Source of the DNA: Actinomadura barringtoniae
Lineage (GTDB): Bacteria > Actinomycetota > Actinomycetes > Streptosporangiales > Streptosporangiaceae
Length of the DNA: 64,000 nucleotides
Reading direction: 5' to 3'
Assembly (NCBI RefSeq): GCF_017573505.1
Contig: NZ_JAGEOJ010000005.1
Location: 186,001-250,000, forward strand
The translations under genes were made by a program, and so were the position numbers. The notes beneath the pieces are model-generated. The model worked only from the letters and a program-made list of their open reading frames with translations. It was not told where the DNA came from and ran no database searches. Below are positions 39,691-49,100 of the stretch, piece by piece. Within the stretch, counting starts at the first letter, position 1. Each line of letters opens with the position of its first letter.

Positions 39691-40760
39691 GTGAGGCCCA
39701 GCGCGGAGGCGGCGGCGTGCGCGTCGACCTTGACGGTGGTGGGCGTGGGTGCGCCGGCGATGGCCCAGTCGGGGTCCTTGAGGCCGTTTCCGGTCACCGT
39801 GCAGACGACCTTGGAGCCGGGCTGGACGACGCCCTGCTCGTGGGCCTGCAGCAGGCCGGCGACGCTCGCGGCGGAGGCGGGCTCCACGAACACGCCCTCT
39901 TCGGAGGCCAGCATCCGGTAGGCGCGCAGGATCTGGCGGTCGGTGACCGAGTCGATGGCGCCGCCGGACTCGTCCCGCGCGGCGATCGCCAGGTCCCAGG
40001 AGGCCGGGTTGCCGATGCGGATCGCGGTCGCGATGGTCTGCGGCTTCAGGACAGGCTCGCCCTTGACGAACGGCGCGGCGCCGCTGGCCTGGAAGCCGAG
40101 CATCCGGGGGCGCCGGGAGGCGACACCGTCGGTGGCGTACTCCTTGTAGCCCATCCAGTAGGCCGAGATGTTGCCGGCGTTCCCGACCGGCAGGCAGTGC
40201 ACGTCGGGTGCGTCGCCGAGCGCGTCCACGATCTCGAACGCGGCGGTCTTCTGGCCCTGCAGGCGGTACTTGTTGACCGAGTTGACCAGCGCCACAGGGT
40301 AGTCGACCGACAGCTTGCGGGCGAGCTCCAGGCAGTCGTCGAAGTTGCCGTCCACCTGCAGCAGGCGGGCGCCGTGCACGAGGGCCTGCGCCAGCTTGCC
40401 CATCGCGATCTTGCCCTGCGGTACGAGGACCGCGCACGTCATCCCGGCCCGTACGGCATAGGCGGCGGCCGACGCCGAGGTGTTGCCGGTGGAGGCGCAG
40501 ATCACCGCCTTGGCGCCGTCCTCGGCGGCCTTGCTGATCGCCATCGTCATGCCGCGGTCCTTGAACGAACCGGTCGGGTTGGCGCCCTCGACCTTGAGAT
40601 AGACCTCACAGCCGGTGAGCTGGGAGACCCGGTTGGCGGGCACCAGCGGGGTGCCGCCCTCCAGCAGCGTGACGACCGGCGTCCGCTCCGTCACCGGAAG
40701 GCGGTCGCGGTACTCCTCGATCAGCCCGCGCCAGGCGCGGCGGGCGGCGGTCGCGTTCAC
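39687..40760 (-). CDS. thrC: Threonine synthase
   Basis: 357 residues. PLP enzyme converting O-phosphohomoserine to threonine. PLP-binding Lys67 in [12 protein letters not shown]; the serine-rich [13 protein letters not shown] and PVGNAGNIS bind substrate and phosphate. Short (class II-like) form of 350 residues usual in actinobacteria. Start ATG has no strong Shine-Dalgarno but is the conserved start [22 protein letters not shown]. Overlaps thrB by 4 nt; 146 bp separates it from hom. Confidence 0.96.
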   Translation of the reverse strand: MNATAARRAWRGLIEEYRDRLPVTERTPVVTLLEGGTPLVPANRVSQLTGCEVYLKVEGANPTGSFKDRGMTMAISKAAEDGAKAVICASTGNTSASAAAYAVRAGMTCAVLVPQGKIAMGKLAQALVHGARLLQVDGNFDDCLELARKLSVDYPVALVNSVNKYRLQGQKTAAFEIVDALGDAPDVHCLPVGNAGNISAYWMGYKEYATDGVASRRPRMLGFQASGAAPFVKGEPVLKPQTIATAIRIGNPASWDLAIAARDESGGAIDSVTDRQILRAYRMLASEEGVFVEPASAASVAGLLQAHEQGVVQPGSKVVCTVTGNGLKDPDWAIAGAPTPTTVKVDAHAAASALGLT

Positions 40761-40906
40761 AGTCGTCTCCTCGATGACCTGCTCGGATGACCTGCGATGG
40801 TGCGCAGAATTCTATGACTGAATCGCCCGTCGCCGTTGACGCGCAGGATGATCGTGGCGGCACTGGCCGCCCTTGGCTAGGGCCGCCGTGCCCAGGGCCG
40901 TACGGG

Positions 40907-42352
40907 CTAGGGCTGCTCGTCGCCTTCGACGCGCATCACGCTGGCCACCTCGCGTACGTCCTCCATGCCGCGCAGGCTCTCGACGGTCGCGGCGAGGGCG
41001 GCGTCGGGGGCCCGGTGGGTGACCACGACGAGCTGGGCGTCGTCGCCGAAGCCGACCTGCCGTACGGCCTGGATCGACACGTCGTGGCGCGCGAACAGCT
41101 CGGCCACCGTGGCCAGCACGCCGGAACGGTCGGCCACGTCGAGCTGGATGTAGTAGCGGGTGGTCGTCTCGCCCATCGGCAGCACGGGCAGCTGGGCGTA
41201 GGTGACCTCGACCGGTCCCGGCGTACCGCCGACGAGGTTGCGCGCCACCGCCACCAGGTCGCCGAGGATCGCCGACGCGGTCGGTGCCCCGCCGGCGCCC
41301 GCGCCGTAGAACATCAGCGAGCCCGCCGACTCGGCCTCCACGAACACCGCGTTGTAGGCCTCGCGGACGCTGGCCAGCGGGTGCGAACGCGGGATCATCG
41401 CCGGGTAGACCCGTACCGACACCCCGCGCCCGTTACGCGCCCCGGGCTCGCCCGCCGCACCGTCACCGGCTGCCGCGCCGTCACCGGCTGCCGCGCCGTC
41501 ACCGCCGGTCGCGCCGTTGCCGCCGGTCGCGCCGTCACCGCCCGCGCCTGCCTCGCCGTCGCCGCTGCCGGTCGCGGACGGGACGCGCTCGCAGATGGCC
41601 AGCAGCTTGACCACGCTGTCCATCGCCTTGGCCCCGGCCACGTCGGCGGCGGTGACCTCGGTGATGCCCTCGCGGTGCACGTCCGCGGCCGTCACATGCG
41701 TGTGGAACGCCAGCTGCGCCAGGATCGCCGCCTTGGCCGCCGCGTCGAAGCCCTCGACGTCGGCCGTCGGGTCCGCCTCGGCGTACCCCAGTGCCTGGGC
41801 CTCCTCCAGCGCCTCGTTGAACCCGGCGTCGCGCGAGTCCATCTGGTCGAGGATGTAGTTGGTGGTGCCGTTCACGATCCCCAGCACGCGGTGCACGTGG
41901 TCGCCGACCAGCGACTCGCGCAGCGGCCGCAGCAGCGGGATGGCCCCCGCCACCGAGGCCTCGTAGTAGAGATCGGCGCCGTACTCGCGGGCCGCGGCGA
42001 AGAGCGTCTCGCCATCGGAGGCCAGCAGCGCCTTGTTGGCGGTGATCACCGATTTGCCGGCCTTCATGGCGGCCAGCGTCAGCGTGCGGGCGGGCTCGAT
42101 GCCGCCGATCACCTCGATGACGATGTCGACGTCCGGGCTCGTGACCAGGCCCTGGGCGTCGGTGGTGAGCAGCGCCGGGTCCACGCCCTCGCGGGCACGG
42201 TCCATCCTGCGCACGGCGATCCCGGCCAGCTCCAGCGGTGCTCCGACGCGCGCCGTGAGGTCGTCGGCCTGCTCGCGCAGCAGCCGTACGACCTCCGTGC
42301 CGACGACGCCGCACCCGAGCAGCGCCACCCGCAGAGCCCGCTGGTGTTTCAC
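40907..42352 (-). CDS. hom: Homoserine dehydrogenase with Gly/Ala repeat insertion
   Basis: 481 residues. NAD(P)H-dependent reduction of aspartate semialdehyde to homoserine. Rossmann motif [15 protein letters not shown], the ANKALLAS block, catalytic region [14 protein letters not shown], and a C-terminal ACT domain (about 400-481, [33 protein letters not shown]) that binds threonine for feedback control. Residues 259-309 are a Gly/Ala/Asp repeat run ([19 protein letters not shown]) absent from usual Hom (about 430 residues). GTG start overlaps the lysA stop (GTGA). Confidence 0.95.
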   Translation of the reverse strand: MKHQRALRVALLGCGVVGTEVVRLLREQADDLTARVGAPLELAGIAVRRMDRAREGVDPALLTTDAQGLVTSPDVDIVIEVIGGIEPARTLTLAAMKAGKSVITANKALLASDGETLFAAAREYGADLYYEASVAGAIPLLRPLRESLVGDHVHRVLGIVNGTTNYILDQMDSRDAGFNEALEEAQALGYAEADPTADVEGFDAAAKAAILAQLAFHTHVTAADVHREGITEVTAADVAGAKAMDSVVKLLAICERVPSATGSGDGEAGAGGDGATGGNGATGGDGAAAGDGAAAGDGAAGEPGARNGRGVSVRVYPAMIPRSHPLASVREAYNAVFVEAESAGSLMFYGAGAGGAPTASAILGDLVAVARNLVGGTPGPVEVTYAQLPVLPMGETTTRYYIQLDVADRSGVLATVAELFARHDVSIQAVRQVGFGDDAQLVVVTHRAPDAALAATVESLRGMEDVREVASVMRVEGDEQP

Positions 42353-43740
42353 GCGCCCACCTCCGCATCGAGCCGCAGCAGATCGTCGTCGGTCTCCCGG
42401 CGGACGATGACCCGCGACCTGCCGTCCCGGACCGCCACCACGGCGGCCTTCGGGACATAGTTGTAGTTACTGGCCATCGATCGACAGTACGCACCGGTCG
42501 CCGCCACCGCCACCAGGTCCCCCGCCGCAAGATCTTCGGGCAACCACAGGTCGCGCACGACGATGTCCCCGCTTTCGCAGTGCTTGCCGACAAGTCTGCT
42601 GAGCATGGGGGCGGCCTCGGACGTGCGGCTGGCGAGTACGCAGCTGTATTCGGCGCCGTAGAGGGCCGTGCGCAGGTTGTCGCTCATGCCACCGTTCACC
42701 GAGACGTAGGTGCGAAGGCCCTCGACGTCCTTGACGGTGCCGACCTCGTACAGGGTAACCCCGCCCGGGCCGACGATCGCGCGGCCCGGTTCCACGGTCA
42801 GGCGGGGCATGGAGAGCCCGTACGCCTTGCATTCGCGGCTCACGATGGCCCGCAGCCCGTCCGCGATCGCCTTCGGGTCGTGCGGCTCGTCGCCGGGCAC
42901 GTAGGCGATCCCGTAGCCGCCGCCGAGGTCCAGCTCGGGCAGCTCGACGCCGTGCTCGTCACGGATGGCCACCAGCAGCTCGGCCAGCCGGTGCGCCGCG
43001 ACCTCGAAGCCGTCGGTGTCGAAGATCTGCGACCCGATGTGCGAGTGCAGCCCCACCAGCTGAAGCTGATCAAGCTCCAGAACGCGCCGTACCGCCTCCA
43101 GGGCGGCGCCCGAGCTCCGCGAGAACCCGAACTTCTGGTCGTCGTGGGCCGTGGCGATGAACTCGTGCGTGTGAGCCTCGACCCCGGTCGTGACCCGGAT
43201 CATGACCTTGGGCCGGGCGCCGCGCTCCTTGGCCAGATACCCCAGCCGCGCGATCTCCTCGTACGAGTCCAGAACGATCCGCCCGACGCCGGCCTCCAGG
43301 GCCCGCTCAAGCTCGCCTACGGACTTGTTGTTCCCATGAAGAGTGATGCGCTCCACCGGAAACCCTGCCGCGAGGGCGACCGCGAGCTCTCCCCCACTAC
43401 AGACATCAAGCCCGAGCCCCTCTTCGTGAAGCCACTTGGCCACGGCGGTGCACAGAAAGGCCTTGCCCGCATAGTGGACGTCCCCGTCGTCAAAGGCGGC
43501 CGCATACTCCCGCGCCCGGGCACGCACGTCGTTCTCGTCGTACACGTACAGCGGCGTCCCGTACTGCTCCGCCAACTCCCGTACGTCGACACCGCCGACC
43601 GTCATCACGCCGTCGTCCCGCTTGGCGCTCCGCGGCCAGATCTGCGGGTCCAAAGCGTTCAGATCCGGTGCCGGGGGCAGCGGGTGGTCTTCGGGAAGCA
43701 CATCGGCGTGCCGGGGCCCGGCCGGGTGAACTCTGCTCAT
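42349..43740 (-). CDS. lysA: Diaminopimelate decarboxylase
   Basis: 463 residues. PLP enzyme making L-lysine from meso-diaminopimelate. PLP Lys93 in [16 protein letters not shown], the glycine-rich phosphate loop LGGGYGI, and the decarboxylase Cys loop ([10 protein letters not shown]) are present. The N-terminal 45 residues ([20 protein letters not shown]) are the usual actinobacterial extension. Start overlaps the nrtL stop (ATGA) and its stop overlaps hom, so lysine and threonine branch enzymes are translated as one unit. Confidence 0.96.
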   Translation of the reverse strand: MSRVHPAGPRHADVLPEDHPLPPAPDLNALDPQIWPRSAKRDDGVMTVGGVDVRELAEQYGTPLYVYDENDVRARAREYAAAFDDGDVHYAGKAFLCTAVAKWLHEEGLGLDVCSGGELAVALAAGFPVERITLHGNNKSVGELERALEAGVGRIVLDSYEEIARLGYLAKERGARPKVMIRVTTGVEAHTHEFIATAHDDQKFGFSRSSGAALEAVRRVLELDQLQLVGLHSHIGSQIFDTDGFEVAAHRLAELLVAIRDEHGVELPELDLGGGYGIAYVPGDEPHDPKAIADGLRAIVSRECKAYGLSMPRLTVEPGRAIVGPGGVTLYEVGTVKDVEGLRTYVSVNGGMSDNLRTALYGAEYSCVLASRTSEAAPMLSRLVGKHCESGDIVVRDLWLPEDLAAGDLVAVAATGAYCRSMASNYNYVPKAAVVAVRDGRSRVIVRRETDDDLLRLDAEVGA

Positions 43741-44399
43741 ATCCGCTCTCTAGGGGTCTCACCGATCATTTTCATGCCATTACCAAGGGCGATGCCCACG
43801 ACCGAAGCCAAAGTGACCCTGGCAGCGTGCACCGCCCCAGGTTTCTCGTCCCCCTTGGGAACGGCCGGATACCGTTCGAAAAAGTCGTGGTAGATGTCGC
43901 CGAGCCGCACCAGGAACCTCACCAACGGCAAGGCCTGCCGCTCCCTGCGAGCCTGGTCAGCCCGGCCAGGAAGCTCCCCGAGAGCCCCGAGCAACAAGAG
44001 CTCCTCGTTGCGTCCCGAAACGTCTCCGCCCCGTACGCCCAGCTCCCGAGCCCATTCCCCGACCCAAAAGCTCCGGGCGAACGCATACCGAACCCGAAAT
44101 CCCGGATTCTCAAAAGTCCGAGGCCGATCGCTCCACCCGGCGGGACCGACAAACCCCTTGTCCCCATAGGAATTCCCCTCGGCCAAAATCCCCGAGACAA
44201 CCCCCTCCGGCGCAACCCGCACCGTCAAGAAGGCCCCAGAAACCTCAACCCCGAGAACACCCGCCGCACTCCGCATCCGCTCCGCGACGACCTGCGGCTC
44301 TTCCACCACCGCCCCGTACGCGCCCGCGCCAAGAGAGCGCACCTCGACGGGCGCGCCGGCAGCCCGCGCCAGGGCACGGCGAACGTCGGCTGGGGTCAC
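43737..44399 (-). CDS. nrtL: ArgS-related anticodon-binding (DALR-type) protein NrtL
   Basis: 220 residues that look like an arginyl-tRNA synthetase without its catalytic core. Residues 1-100 resemble the ArgRS N-terminal add-on domain ([28 protein letters not shown]). Residues 105-220 are an all-helical DALR anticodon-binding domain ([14 protein letters not shown] [58 protein letters not shown]). No HIGH or KMSK motif is present. It occupies the argS position before lysA in other actinobacteria, coupled to lysA, and a tRNA-Arg gene lies 500 bp away on the other strand. Function unproven; binding of tRNA-Arg is the natural hypothesis. Confidence 0.85.
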   Translation of the reverse strand: MTPADVRRALARAAGAPVEVRSLGAGAYGAVVEEPQVVAERMRSAAGVLGVEVSGAFLTVRVAPEGVVSGILAEGNSYGDKGFVGPAGWSDRPRTFENPGFRVRYAFARSFWVGEWARELGVRGGDVSGRNEELLLLGALGELPGRADQARRERQALPLVRFLVRLGDIYHDFFERYPAVPKGDEKPGAVHAARVTLASVVGIALGNGMKMIGETPRERI

Positions 44400-44420
44400 C
44401 CTCGTGAGACTATCCGACCA

Positions 44421-44807
44421 CTATCTGGACAGCGGCCGGGCCAGCTTCCGCACGGTCTGGATCAGCTGGTTCGGGTCGAACGGCTTGGTGACATAGGCGT
44501 CCACGCCGATCTCATGCCCCCGCCGCACGTCGTGCTCCTGCGCCCGCGCAGTGATCATCACGACCTTGATGTGCTCCGTCGCCGGGTCCTCCCGCAGCCG
44601 CACCGCGGTCACCCACCCGTCCAGCCGCGGCATCATCACGTCCAACGTGATCACATCGGGCGCGACGTCCTTCACCCGCTCCAGGCAGTCCTGCCCGTCC
44701 ACGGCCGTCGCCACCTCGAACCCCTCGAGCTGAAGATTCACCGCGATGAGCTGCCGGATCACCTCGTCGTCGTCGACGACCAGCACGCGTCCCAGTGGCT
44801 CGGTCAC
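44421..44807 (-). CDS. Stand-alone receiver-domain protein (response regulator)
   Basis: 128 residues from GTG 44807. A complete receiver fold: acidic pocket VVDDDE, phosphoacceptor Asp56 in DVITLDVMMPRLDGW, Thr in VMITARA and Lys in VTKPFD. No output domain follows, so it acts by protein interaction in the manner of CheY or Spo0F. No kinase is adjacent. Upstream of nrtL-lysA on the same strand with a 22-bp gap, so it may belong to the same transcript. Confidence 0.88.
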   Translation of the reverse strand: MTEPLGRVLVVDDDEVIRQLIAVNLQLEGFEVATAVDGQDCLERVKDVAPDVITLDVMMPRLDGWVTAVRLREDPATEHIKVVMITARAQEHDVRRGHEIGVDAYVTKPFDPNQLIQTVRKLARPLSR

Positions 44808-44904
44808 GGCCACGAAGCTAGCCGACTCCACAGAGCAACGCACGCCGAACGCCCAGGTGCGCGCCGACCCCCGAACCCTGGTAGCCTTCTTCTCGCGCAA
44901 GCGG

Positions 44905-44976
44905 GCCCCCTTAGCTCAGGGGATAGAGCAACGGCCTCCGGAGCCGTGTGCGCAGGTTCGAATCCTGCAGGGGGCA
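44905..44976 (+). tRNA. tRNA-Arg (anticodon CCG)
   Basis: Cloverleaf reads: acceptor GCCCCCT / AGGGGGC, D-arm GCTC...GAGC, anticodon stem ACGGC / GCCGT around loop CTCCGGA (anticodon CCG, decoding CGG), T-arm GCAGG-TTCGAAT-CCTGC, discriminator A. CCA is not encoded. It lies divergent from the receiver protein and near nrtL, an ArgS-derived gene. Confidence 0.95.
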
Positions 44977-45300
44977 CATACATCACATCCGCGTTTTGGT
45001 CATCGATCTTGGATCGGTGGCCATTTGTGCTTTCTGGCCCATTCGTTCTGGCCGGCCGGGTGCCGCCTGGCGCCGCGGGGGGCGTCTGACATCGCCTGAT
45101 GGGGTCTGTCTCGGCTGTTGGGTGAACGGGCCTTGCAGTTACGGTCTTTGAAGTGGGGCAAGGGGCGCAAATGGGGCAGGTGGAACGGCTTTCTCTTTGG
45201 TCTGAGTGATGGGGTCTTCTGGTCGGGAAAGGCAGTGGCCGTTGTTGCGATGATGGGACACTGGGGGGCGCGGATGAGTCGATTTCTTGGAGGACGAGGA
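44977..45300 (+). other. Intergenic region after the tRNA
   Basis: 324 bp of lower GC than its surroundings, with many TGG/GGG runs. No gene is supported. No second copy of the tRNA 3' end was found nearby, so there is no sign of an integrated element using this tRNA. Confidence 0.5.
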
Positions 45301-46230
45301 GTGCACGCCCTTCAGCCGGACGATGACTCTCGGGCGGCGGGGTCTGGCGAGGTGGATGGTCGTCGGCCTGATCCTGCTCGTGGTGGACCTACCGTTCTGC
45401 GGATCATGCTGGGTGGGCAACTTCGGCGGCTGCGTGAAGGGCGGGGGATCTCGCGGGACACGGCCGGTCATGCGATTCGGGGGTCCGGGTCCAAGATCAG
45501 TCGGCTTGAGCTCGGGCGGGTCAGTTTTAAGGAACGCGATGTGGCCGACCTGCTCACGCTTTACGGCGTGAGTGATGCGGGTGAGCGCGCTGGGCTTCTG
45601 GAGCTTGCGCGGCAGGCCAAGGCGCCGGGGTGGTGGCATCAGTACGGGGATGTCCTTCCTCAAGGGTTCGATGCCTACATCGGCCTGGAGGAGGCGGCCT
45701 CCGCGGTGCGGATCCATGAGACGCGGGTCGTGCCGGGGCTTTTGCAGACACCGGAGTACGCACGGGCTGTTACTGAGCTCAGCCATCCCACTGCGTCGGC
45801 TAGCGAGGTCGAGCGGAGGGTGAGCGTGCTCATGCGGCGGCAAGAGTCGCTTCGAGGGCCTCAGCCTCCGCAGTTGTGGGTGGTGGTGGACGAGGCGGCG
45901 CTGCGGCGCCGGGTCGGCGATGTCGACATCATGCGTGCGCAACTTGCTTCGCTGGCGGAGGCCGTTCGGTCGCCGAGGGTCGGGGTGCAGATCGTTCGGC
46001 CGCGGCGCAGTGCGATTTCTGCGGTGACCGGGCCGTTCAGCTTGTTGAGGTTCGCCGAGCCGAGCCTCCCCGACATCGTCTACCTGGAGCTGCAGACCAG
46101 CGCGCTCTACCTGGACAAGCAGGCCGACCTTTCGGTTTACAAGAGAGCCCTCGATCGGCTGGCGGTCAACGCCGATCCGCCGACGGCGACCGAAGCCACC
46201 CTCGCCGAGATCGTTGATGATCTCGGCTGA
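45301..46230 (+). CDS. Helix-turn-helix regulator, XRE family with DUF5753
   Basis: 309 residues from the GTG at 45301, chosen because GGAGGACGAGGA lies directly upstream; longer frames start in the low-GC gap. N-terminal XRE HTH (LGGQLRRLREGRGISRDTAGHAIRGSGSKISRLELGRVSFKERDVADLL) and a DUF5753 domain (PGWWHQYGDVLPQGFDAYIGLEEAAS, VPGLLQTPEYARAV, LRFAEPSLPDIVYLE). This is the large streptomycete/Streptosporangiales family often next to DUF397 genes; here the partner is a methyltransferase instead. Confidence 0.9.
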   Translation: MHALQPDDDSRAAGSGEVDGRRPDPARGGPTVLRIMLGGQLRRLREGRGISRDTAGHAIRGSGSKISRLELGRVSFKERDVADLLTLYGVSDAGERAGLLELARQAKAPGWWHQYGDVLPQGFDAYIGLEEAASAVRIHETRVVPGLLQTPEYARAVTELSHPTASASEVERRVSVLMRRQESLRGPQPPQLWVVVDEAALRRRVGDVDIMRAQLASLAEAVRSPRVGVQIVRPRRSAISAVTGPFSLLRFAEPSLPDIVYLELQTSALYLDKQADLSVYKRALDRLAVNADPPTATEATLAEIVDDLG

Positions 46231-46327
46231 GCTGTTCACGCACCGTGACCAGGGATAATTGCGTCCTATTGAGAGTCGGTTCAGACTTGTCGCGGTAGCG
46301 CCAATACGCAGGGTGAAAGGTGAGCCC

Positions 46328-47146
46328 GTGACTGATGAGTCGAGCCCGTCCGGAGAATCCTCGGAAATCGAGATCGATACCACGGTCGCGCATCCCGCGC
46401 GGGTATGGGATTACTGGCTCGGCGGCAAGGACAATTATCCCGCCGACCAGGAAGTCGGGGACCATCTCAATAAGACCATGCCCGAAGTGGTGATTTGGGC
46501 GCGTGCAGATCGCGAGTTCCTTGGTCGTGCCGTTCGTTACATGGTGGCCGAGGCCGGTCTGCGGCAGTTCCTGGACATCGGAACGGGCATTCCCACCGCC
46601 GACAACACGCATGAGGTCGCCCAGCGGCTGGAGCCCACGTCTCGTGTGGTGTACGTCGACAACGATCCGATCGTGCTGGCTCACGCCCGCGCGTTGCTCG
46701 ACAGTGCACCGGGCGGGGCCACCGACTACATCGACGCCGATCTGCACCAGCCGGAGGTCATCCTGAGAGAAGCGCGGCGGACTCTCGATTTCTCCCGGCC
46801 GGTGGGGATCACGCTGCTGGGCATCCTGGAATTCGTCACGACGGACGAGGCGTACACCATCGTCGGGACCCTGCTGGACGCCGTGCCTTCGGGCAGCCAT
46901 CTGGCCATCGCCTGCCCCACGGACGAAGTGAACACCGAGGCCATGCGCGCGGTCGTTCAGAGCTGGAACGACAGCGGCGCCACCCCTGCCGTGCTGCGCG
47001 GCGCGGCTGAGCTGGCGCGCTTCTTCGACGGTACTGAGTTGCTGGAACCCGGCTTGGTCTCGCTGCCGCAATGGCGCCCCGACCGCAGCACCCTCTACGC
47101 CGACCGAGAGATCGGATTCTTCTGCGGCGTTGGGCGTAAGCCTTAG
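46328..47146 (+). CDS. SAM-dependent methyltransferase, pfam04672 (Methyltransf_19) family
   Basis: 272 residues from GTG 46328 with AAGGTGAG upstream. Family hallmarks: AHPARVWDYWLGGKDNYPADQE at the N-terminus, SAM motif LDIGTGIPTADNTHEVAQ, VVYVDNDPIVLAHARALL and the late VFFAGVGR-like GFFCGVGRKP. The family is abundant in actinomycetes and its substrates are unknown. It lies 97 bp after the XRE-DUF5753 gene on the same strand and is probably co-regulated. A 24-bp tandem duplication spans its stop codon. Confidence 0.88.
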   Translation: MTDESSPSGESSEIEIDTTVAHPARVWDYWLGGKDNYPADQEVGDHLNKTMPEVVIWARADREFLGRAVRYMVAEAGLRQFLDIGTGIPTADNTHEVAQRLEPTSRVVYVDNDPIVLAHARALLDSAPGGATDYIDADLHQPEVILREARRTLDFSRPVGITLLGILEFVTTDEAYTIVGTLLDAVPSGSHLAIACPTDEVNTEAMRAVVQSWNDSGATPAVLRGAAELARFFDGTELLEPGLVSLPQWRPDRSTLYADREIGFFCGVGRKP

Positions 47147-47174
47147 CAGGGCGTTGGGCGTAAGCCTTAGCAGG
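47127..47174 (+). repeat. 24-bp exact tandem duplication over a stop codon
   Basis: Unit GCGTTGGGCGTAAGCC followed by TTAGCAGG occurs at 47127-47150 and 47151-47174 without mismatch. The first copy holds the last codons and TAG of the methyltransferase. The absence of any difference indicates recent slippage. Confidence 0.9.
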
Positions 47175-47175
47175 G

Positions 47176-48204
47176 TCATTGGGCTAGGAAGCGGAGGAGC
47201 TCGGTGATGACGAACTGAGGGTTCTCCTCGACTAGCCAATGGCCCGCATGAGGGACGTCCGCTGCCCGCACGATGTTGGTCAGGCGCGGCGTCACGGTGG
47301 CTCGAACCCCGTTGAGCTGGCCTTGGGCGGTCAGGAGGAGGGTCGGGACACGGAGCCGCGGCGCCGCCACGGTGTCGCGGACGTCCTTGTCGAGGGCGCG
47401 GTAGAGCCCGAATCCGCCTGACAGGACCTCGGGCCGGCGGTAGGTCCGCGCGTATTCGTTGATCTCGGCGTCGGTGAACGGGGACCGCTCAGAGGTGCCG
47501 CCGAACGCCGTTCCGCCGAACGAGACCTGCGGATAGAACAGGGCCAGGTACTCGCGGACGTCGTCGCCGACGACCGCCTCGGGGACCCTTCGCTGGGAGT
47601 GGAAGGCGATGTGCCAGCTCAGCGAACGGTACCTGGATGCGTCGAGCGCGGGCCCGGGCAGTGGCAGGTCGAAGTAGCCGAGGCGCGCGGTGTCATGGGG
47701 GAACTGGGCGGCGTACTGGAAGGCCACCGCGGCGCCGAAGTCGTGCCCGACGACGCGGGGGTCGCGTACCCCGAGCCGTTCGGCGATCAGCTTGTGCACG
47801 TACCGCGCCAGGGTCGCCTTGTCGTAGCCGGTCGGTGAGCCGGCACTGTCGCCCAGCCCGGGAAGATCGACTGCGTAAACGGTGTGCTTCTTGGCGATCG
47901 CAGGCATGATCGGCCACCAGCCGTACCAGCTCTGCGGCCAGCCGTGGATCAGCACGACCGGCGTGCCACGGCCGCCGGTCACGTAGTGCATGCGGACGCC
48001 ATCGACGTCGGCGAACTCGTGCCGGAAGGCGTTCTTGAAGGCCGGGTCGTTGCGCGTGGCGGCGGCGTAGGCCGGAACGTCGCCGACTGTCGGCGACGAG
48101 CAAGCCGCGACACCGATCGCGAGCAGGAGGGCGAGTGCGAAGGCGACCATCGTGCGCGCGGATCGGAGAAGGCGACGCGACGGCCGCCGCGCTGGGGTGA
48201 TCAT
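47176..48204 (-). CDS. Exported alpha/beta hydrolase lipoprotein, epoxide-hydrolase-like
   Basis: 342 residues from ATG 48204 (AGGACAGGAAAC upstream). A twin-Arg-rich N-terminus and hydrophobic run end in a lipobox (GVAACSS), so the enzyme is surface anchored. The hydrolase fold has HGWPQSWYGW (oxyanion HGxP), nucleophile elbow VVGHDFGAAVA with Asp rather than Ser, and the late catalytic His in HAGHWLVEENP. The Asp nucleophile and HGWP place it with epoxide hydrolases and haloalkane dehalogenases. Overlaps the next gene by 4 nt. Confidence 0.88.
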   Translation of the reverse strand: MITPARRPSRRLLRSARTMVAFALALLLAIGVAACSSPTVGDVPAYAAATRNDPAFKNAFRHEFADVDGVRMHYVTGGRGTPVVLIHGWPQSWYGWWPIMPAIAKKHTVYAVDLPGLGDSAGSPTGYDKATLARYVHKLIAERLGVRDPRVVGHDFGAAVAFQYAAQFPHDTARLGYFDLPLPGPALDASRYRSLSWHIAFHSQRRVPEAVVGDDVREYLALFYPQVSFGGTAFGGTSERSPFTDAEINEYARTYRRPEVLSGGFGLYRALDKDVRDTVAAPRLRVPTLLLTAQGQLNGVRATVTPRLTNIVRAADVPHAGHWLVEENPQFVITELLRFLAQ

Positions 48205-48866
48205 GTTTCCTGTCCTGGAGAAGTCAGTGGCCGGCGGCGGATGAGCAGGACGTGGTCGGTGATCTCGGCGGTACGGCCGCCCGGCCCGGTCGCGATCCGG
48301 CGGGGCGCGTCGGCCCGTTCGACCGTCCACGTCGCCGCGTCCAGGTCGATGCCTGCGGCGACCTCTCGTGGGCTCGGGTACCGGACGTCGGAGTCGCGGT
48401 TCCACGACCAGGGCGCGGTCGAACCGTGGTCGACGACCAGCAGGCGGCCACCTGGGCGAAGCGCGTGTGCGGCCGAACGCAGGACAGTCGCTCTGTCCAG
48501 GTCGAACGGCGTGTGCAGGTAGCTGGCGCAGATCAGATCGAACGCGCCTTGCGCACCCTGCGGGAAAGGCCCGCGCAGGTCATGCCGTACGGCGCGGACA
48601 CGATCGCCCAGGTCGTGCGAGCAGGCGAGACCGGCGAGCCGTTCGACCGCCACGGCCGAGATGTCGACGGCCGTGACCTGCCAGCCCTGGCGGGCGAGCC
48701 ACAACGCGTCCCCGCCGTTGCCGCAGCCGAGGTCCAGCGCTTCGCCGGGCGGCAGACCTGTGGCCGCCTCGGTCAGGCGAACGTTCGGCCGCGGGTTCGC
48801 CGCCCCCGTTCGGGCCGCGTAGATGCCGTCCCAGAATGCAGCGGGGTCGGTGGTGCTCCCGTCCAT
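48201..48866 (-). CDS. Class I SAM-dependent methyltransferase
   Basis: 221 residues from ATG 48866, with GAAGGAGT at ideal spacing; the longer frame is rejected. SAM motif EALDLGCGNGGDALWLA near residue 50, VTAVDISAVAVERLA, FDLICASYLHTPFD and LRPGGRLLVVDHGS. The pattern resembles the TehB/thiopurine-type small methyltransferases, but the substrate is unknown. Translationally coupled (ATGA) to the exported hydrolase and divergent from the hydrolase-LuxR gene. Confidence 0.88.
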   Translation of the reverse strand: MDGSTTDPAAFWDGIYAARTGAANPRPNVRLTEAATGLPPGEALDLGCGNGGDALWLARQGWQVTAVDISAVAVERLAGLACSHDLGDRVRAVRHDLRGPFPQGAQGAFDLICASYLHTPFDLDRATVLRSAAHALRPGGRLLVVDHGSTAPWSWNRDSDVRYPSPREVAAGIDLDAATWTVERADAPRRIATGPGGRTAEITDHVLLIRRRPLTSPGQET

Positions 48867-49100
48867 CAAGACTCCTTCAGTCGGCGCGCGCTCAGTTACA
48901 CCAGACGGCCCGTCCACCTGGCACGAAACCTTGCCGTTCCAGCAAGACGACCTCGGCGCCAAGCTGGCCGCTCCCCCGGTGACCGCGTGGACGGCGTTGA
49001 CCGTGTCCGGCCGTACGTCCTGGCCTGAAAGCACGGCCTGGCCTGAAGCACGGCCTGCACGTGGCATTCAGGCAGAGCGATATGCGACGTTGATGGAGTT

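Noticed and set aside
38578..40437. A 619-codon fusion of thrB with upstream frame
   Set aside because: The first 249 codons shadow thrC; the ATG at 39690 overlapping the thrC stop is the natural thrB start.
41426..41578. Frameshift or intein in hom
   Set aside because: The frame is continuous, splice-junction residues are absent and the run is simple Gly/Ala repeats.
44905..45300. tRNA-Arg as an integration site for a mobile element
   Set aside because: No integrase gene and no second copy of the tRNA 3' end in the window.
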